Shown here piece after piece: positions 60,354 to 64,000 of a DNA stretch of 64,000 nucleotides (the stretch's first letter is position 1; each line of letters opens with the position of its first letter). The notes below the pieces were generated by a model. It had not been told where the DNA came from. It worked only from the letters and a program-made list of their open reading frames with translations, and did no database searches. This DNA is from an uncultured Bacteroidota bacterium (lineage in GTDB: Bacteria > Bacteroidota > Bacteroidia > Flavobacteriales > Flavobacteriaceae): assembly GCA_902514625.1 (NCBI GenBank), contig CABXRK010000002.1:1-64000 (forward strand). The letters are read 5' to 3'. Position numbers and translations under genes: made by a program.

Positions 60354-62099
60354 ATGACAAGTTTTAAATCCCTTGGATTAAGTGAACAAATTCTAAAAGC
60401 AGTTACAAAACTTGGATTTCAAATCCCTACTGAGGTTCAAAAAAAAGTAATCCCAAAATTATTGAAAAAAAATACTGACTTGGTAGCTTTAGCTCAAACA
60501 GGTACAGGTAAAACTGCAGCTTTTGGATTTCCAATGTTACAGCTAATTGAACATTCCAATAAAATAACACAGGGTCTTATTTTATCCCCTACAAGAGAAT
60601 TATGTTTGCAAATAACCAATGAAATGAATCTTTATAGTTCTGGAATAAAAAACATAAACATAGTTGCAGTTTATGGAGGATCAAATATTAATGAACAAGC
60701 AAATAAAATTAAACATGGTGCTCAAATTATTGTTGCAACACCAGGTAGACTAAAAGATATGATTCGAAGAAAATATGTTGATATAAGCAATATTAAGTAT
60801 TGTGTCTTGGATGAGGCGGATGAAATGCTTAATATGGGCTTTTATGAAGATATTAAATCTATTTTAAGTAATTCACCCAAAGGAAAATATTCTTGGTTGT
60901 TTTCTGCAACAATGCCTCCTGAGGTTAATAAAATTGCAAAAAACTTCATGAATGAACCAACCGAAATTACTGTAGGAACAAAAAATTCAGGAGCTAAAAA
61001 TGTTAATCATGAATATTTTATTGTAAGCGCAAGTGAAAGATACGATACTCTTAAAGCATTAGTAAATATTAATCCAGATATTTTTGCTTGCATTTTTTGT
61101 AGAACAAAGATTCAAACTCAAAGAGTTGCTGACAGGATGATTAATGATGGTTATAAGGCAGCTGCTATTCACGGAGATTTAAGTCAAAGTCAACGAGATG
61201 TAGTTATGCAATCCTTTCGAAATAAGAAAATACAATTACTTGTAGCAACTGATGTTGCAGCTCGCGGGATTGATGTCGATGATATTACACATGTAATTAA
61301 TTATCAATTACCTGATGAAATTGAAACATATATTCATAGAAGTGGACGTACAGGAAGGGCAGGAAAAAACGGAAAATCAGTTATCTTTCTATTAAAATCA
61401 GATAAAAGGAAAATAAAACAGATTGAGAATAAATTACAGAAAAAATTAACTCTGTTAGAGGTTCCTTCTTCAGAAAAAATATTTCATTCTAAAATTTTTC
61501 ATTGGATAAAAGAAGTTAAAAATACCACCTTCAAAAATGATTTAAAAAATCATATCTACGAAGTCAAAGAAGCATTTGAGTCTTTTTCTAAAGAAGAGGT
61601 TTTAAAATTAGTACTTTCAAGAGAGTTTAATTCTTTTAATATGAATCAAGAAGAAGTAAATTTGAAAAATCAAAACAAATCAGATAGGAGAATTGGGCGT
61701 CGATCTTTAGATCAAAAAATCAATAATAAAAAAGATAGGAGAATTGGGCGTCGATCTTTAGATCAAAAAATCAATAATAAAAAAGATAAAGATCGTTTCT
61801 TTATAAATATTGGATTAATTGATCTTCCTAAATATAAAAAGGAATCTTTAAAAGACTTTTTGAAATCTTTCTTAAAACTTAATCATGAAGATGTTTTTCA
61901 GGTTGAAGTTATGAAAAACTTTTCTTTCTTTTCAACTCATAAAAATCATCGTAATCAAGTTCTAAAATATTTTGATAATTTGATTGTCAATAAAAGAAAA
62001 GTAAACATTGAATTAGCAAAGAAAGATAAAGAGATTTTCTTCAAAAATAATTTTAAAAAGAAACGTTTTAATTCTAAATCCAAATATAAAAAGAATTAA
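60354..62099 (+). CDS. DEAD-box ATP-dependent RNA helicase (DeaD/CsdA-like)
   Basis: ALAQTGTGKTAAFGFP; SPTRELCLQI; VATPGRLKDMI; VLDEADEML; SATMP; ATDVAARGIDVDDITHVINYQLP; HRSGRTGRAG; C-terminal RNA-binding-like domain. Confidence 0.96.
   Translation: MTSFKSLGLSEQILKAVTKLGFQIPTEVQKKVIPKLLKKNTDLVALAQTGTGKTAAFGFPMLQLIEHSNKITQGLILSPTRELCLQITNEMNLYSSGIKNINIVAVYGGSNINEQANKIKHGAQIIVATPGRLKDMIRRKYVDISNIKYCVLDEADEMLNMGFYEDIKSILSNSPKGKYSWLFSATMPPEVNKIAKNFMNEPTEITVGTKNSGAKNVNHEYFIVSASERYDTLKALVNINPDIFACIFCRTKIQTQRVADRMINDGYKAAAIHGDLSQSQRDVVMQSFRNKKIQLLVATDVAARGIDVDDITHVINYQLPDEIETYIHRSGRTGRAGKNGKSVIFLLKSDKRKIKQIENKLQKKLTLLEVPSSEKIFHSKIFHWIKEVKNTTFKNDLKNHIYEVKEAFESFSKEEVLKLVLSREFNSFNMNQEEVNLKNQNKSDRRIGRRSLDQKINNKKDRRIGRRSLDQKINNKKDKDRFFINIGLIDLPKYKKESLKDFLKSFLKLNHEDVFQVEVMKNFSFFSTHKNHRNQVLKYFDNLIVNKRKVNIELAKKDKEIFFKNNFKKKRFNSKSKYKKN
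61683..61784 (+). repeat. Exact 51-bp tandem duplication inside the helicase gene
   Basis: gataggagaattgggcgtcgatctttagatcaaaaaatcaataataaaaaa present twice, encoding DRRIGRRSLDQKINNKK x2. Confidence 0.97.
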
Positions 62100-62157
62100 A
62101 GATTTCTATCTATTTCATCCACTTAAAACACACGCCCCTAAAACTTATAAAAAAAAG

Positions 62158-62190
62158 GACAACTAAGAAAATTAATTAGAAGGATGTGAG
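62158..62190. repeat. Hairpin repeat copy 5 (degenerate)
   Basis: GACAACTAAGAAAATTAATTAGAAGGATGTGAG; a further half-copy GCCCCTAAAACTTA lies at ~62134-62147. Confidence 0.45.
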
Positions 62191-62369
62191 TTTAAAATAA
62201 ATTATATTTTAATATAATCTTAATGATACTTTAATTTAAGTTTTGTAGTTTCGCACCTCGTTGTTCATGCAACGAAATAACTTAAAGGATATTAAAAGTA
62301 TGGTTGCTTTTTTTATCCTTTTTGCTTTATTATTATTTTAGTTATATGATTAATATAAAATCTAAAAAT

Positions 62370-62708
62370 CTACTTTTTACTTTCTCGTGATTTATCTATC
62401 TTAAAATCTTTATTAGCCTTATATAAAAATAGTGGCCAAGGAATAATTAAAGATCCTGTCCAAATAAACACCGCTGTTTTCTCAGAAAAAATAACATACG
62501 AAATCAGAAAGATTAAAGTAGACACAAAAGTTAATCCCACAAAAAACTTTTTCCAAAAAATTAGAAAATTTTCTAAATCAAACTTTTTTCTTTCTTCTTC
62601 TGGCATGGTATTATACCCAGCCAATAAATATTTAGCATTATTTTTATTTACCAAAAATGCAGTAAAAAGTAATGTAATATCAACAATAAGGACTATCCAA
62701 TATATCAT
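62370..62708 (-). CDS. Membrane protein of unknown function (112 aa)
   Basis: Three hydrophobic segments: MIYWIVLIVDITLLFTAFLVNKNNAKYLLAGYNTMPEEERKKFDLENFLIFWKKFFVGLTFVSTLIFLISYV... Confidence 0.7.
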   Translation of the reverse strand: MIYWIVLIVDITLLFTAFLVNKNNAKYLLAGYNTMPEEERKKFDLENFLIFWKKFFVGLTFVSTLIFLISYVIFSEKTAVFIWTGSLIIPWPLFLYKANKDFKIDKSRESKK

Positions 62709-62769
62709 AGCTAATTCTCTAAATTAAAATTTTTTTTTATAATTTGCTGTAAAACATATAATTTTTGAC

Positions 62770-63858
62770 ATGAATAACGAGAGAAGAAAATTTATTCAAA
62801 AAACCGGAATTATTGCTACCGCTGCAGCTTTTTCACCTAATATTCTGCTATCAGCGACCAAGGTAAAAAAAGAAAAATTAGGAATTGCACTAGTCGGGCT
62901 AGGTTACTACAGTACTGATTTGCTTGCCCCAGCCCTGCAATTGACCAAAAATTGTGAACTCAAAGGGATAGTAACTGGTAGTCCTGAAAAGATTCCGAAA
63001 TGGAAAAAAAAATATAAAATAAAAGACAAAAACATATACAACTATCAAAATTTTGATGAAATAGCAAATAATTCTGAAATTGATGTAATCTACGTGGTAT
63101 TACCTCCCTCGATGCATGCCGAGTATACAATAAGGGCGGCAAACACAGGAAAGCATGTTTGGTGTGAAAAGCCTATGGCTACGTCAGTCAATGATTGTGA
63201 AGCCATGATAAAGGCATGTGTAGATAATAAAGTCAAGCTTGCCATAGGATATAGATGTCAGCATGAACCAAATGTTCAAGCTTACATGAAAGTTGGAAAA
63301 GAAAGACCTTTTGGTAAAGTAAGAATGATTACTTCGGCAGCCGGTTACTTTGATGGGAGAACCAATCATTGGAAACAAAAGAAAAACATGGGAGGTGGTG
63401 TTATGGGAGATATGGGAGTTTATGCTTTACAAGGCGCGCGATTAGCAACTGGTGAGGAGCCCATCTCTGTTTTGGCAAAAACATCCACTACCCGACCGAA
63501 AATATATCACGAGGTCGAAGAAACTGTGATGTTTCAACTCGAGTTTCCTAGCGGTGCACTTGCAGCCTGCCACACAAGTTTTGGTATTAGGATGAATCAC
63601 CTTCAAATAAATTACGAAAAAGGATGGCTCAAAATGGAGCCTCATTGGTCTTACAGTGGCATCAATGGAAAAATGTCTGATGGTACTGTCATTAATTTCC
63701 CATTAGAGAGCCAACAAGCAAAACAAATGGATGAAGATGCTGATTCTATAATGAATAATAAGCCTATGATCGTTCCCGGAGAGGAAGGAGTAAGGGATAT
63801 TAGAGTGGTAGAGGCTATTTATAAGTCTGCCGCACAAAATAGTTTAGTGAGGTTGTAA
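62770..63858 (+). CDS. Gfo/Idh/MocA family oxidoreductase with Tat-like signal (glucose-fructose oxidoreductase-like)
   Basis: MNNERRKFIQKTGIIATAAAFSPNILLSATK; GIALVGLGYYSTDLLAPALQ; GKHVWCEKPMATSVNDCEAMI; GYRCQHEPNVQAYM. Confidence 0.94.
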   Translation: MNNERRKFIQKTGIIATAAAFSPNILLSATKVKKEKLGIALVGLGYYSTDLLAPALQLTKNCELKGIVTGSPEKIPKWKKKYKIKDKNIYNYQNFDEIANNSEIDVIYVVLPPSMHAEYTIRAANTGKHVWCEKPMATSVNDCEAMIKACVDNKVKLAIGYRCQHEPNVQAYMKVGKERPFGKVRMITSAAGYFDGRTNHWKQKKNMGGGVMGDMGVYALQGARLATGEEPISVLAKTSTTRPKIYHEVEETVMFQLEFPSGALAACHTSFGIRMNHLQINYEKGWLKMEPHWSYSGINGKMSDGTVINFPLESQQAKQMDEDADSIMNNKPMIVPGEEGVRDIRVVEAIYKSAAQNSLVRL

Positions 63859-63867
63859 TATATATAA

Positions 63868-63898
63868 CCCCTTAAAGTTAATTAGAGGGATGTGGGGG
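63868..63898. repeat. Hairpin repeat copy 6
   Basis: CCCCTTAAAGTTAATTAGAGGGATGTGGGGG. Confidence 0.7.
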
Positions 63899-63920
63899 AC
63901 GGAGTATTTAAACCCTAAAA

Positions 63921-64000
63921 TTAAAAAGTATGATCCAAAATGGAGTCAGCGGCATCCCACTCCTCTTCAGTGGCAGGCCCTTTCTGATACTCCATAAGTA
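63921..64000 (-). CDS. C-terminal end of a CDS running off the window
   Basis: Minus-strand reading ...LMEYQKGPATEEEWDAADSILDHTF* is open to the window edge; coding-like composition. Confidence 0.5.
   Translation of the reverse strand, partial: LMEYQKGPATEEEWDAADSILDHTF

Noticed and set aside
62960-63645. Minus-strand ORFs under the Gfo/Idh/MocA gene
   Set aside because: Sense-strand oxidoreductase is complete and motif-supported.

Overview
The window is 64 kb of very AT-rich DNA. Gene content and promoter style (TTG-N19-TAnnTTTG) suggest a marine Flavobacteriia/Bacteroidota genome; the taxon is inferred and no search was run. The left ~43 kb is a dense core-genome segment: ychF, miaA, glyA, pheT, recG, pcrA/uvrD-like, holA, uvrA, glmM, aroC, ung and SRP RNA. 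The right ~20 kb looks more accessory. It has an amidohydrolase/sulfatase/phosphotransferase/nucleoside hydrolase cluster, a BspA-like (DUF285) repeat lipoprotein, an NCS1 permease plus hydantoinase/oxoprolinase A/B operon, a beta-helix protein, an MBL hydrolase, DUF2911 and DUF4242 proteins, a DEAD-box helicase and a Tat-type Gfo/Idh/MocA oxidoreductase. I saw no transposase, CRISPR array, prophage, tRNA or rRNA. I did not find a clearly new multi-gene system. The most interesting signals are: (i) a family of ~30-bp hairpin repeats (CCCCTAAAGTTAATTAGAGGG-ATGTGGGG) scattered through 49-64 kb, several followed on the minus strand by a shared TATCTTTA...ATG leader, suggesting a terminator-plus-promoter module; (ii) a truncated lipoprotein that shares its signal-peptide DNA with the BspA-like gene and ends inside the next gene's promoter-like box; (iii) a DnaQ exonuclease/GIY-YIG gene split by a frameshift at an A8 homopolymer; (iv) a nested 75/150-bp repeat array; (v) an exact 51-bp tandem duplication in a DEAD-box helicase; (vi) enzyme-family proteins that have lost their catalytic motifs.
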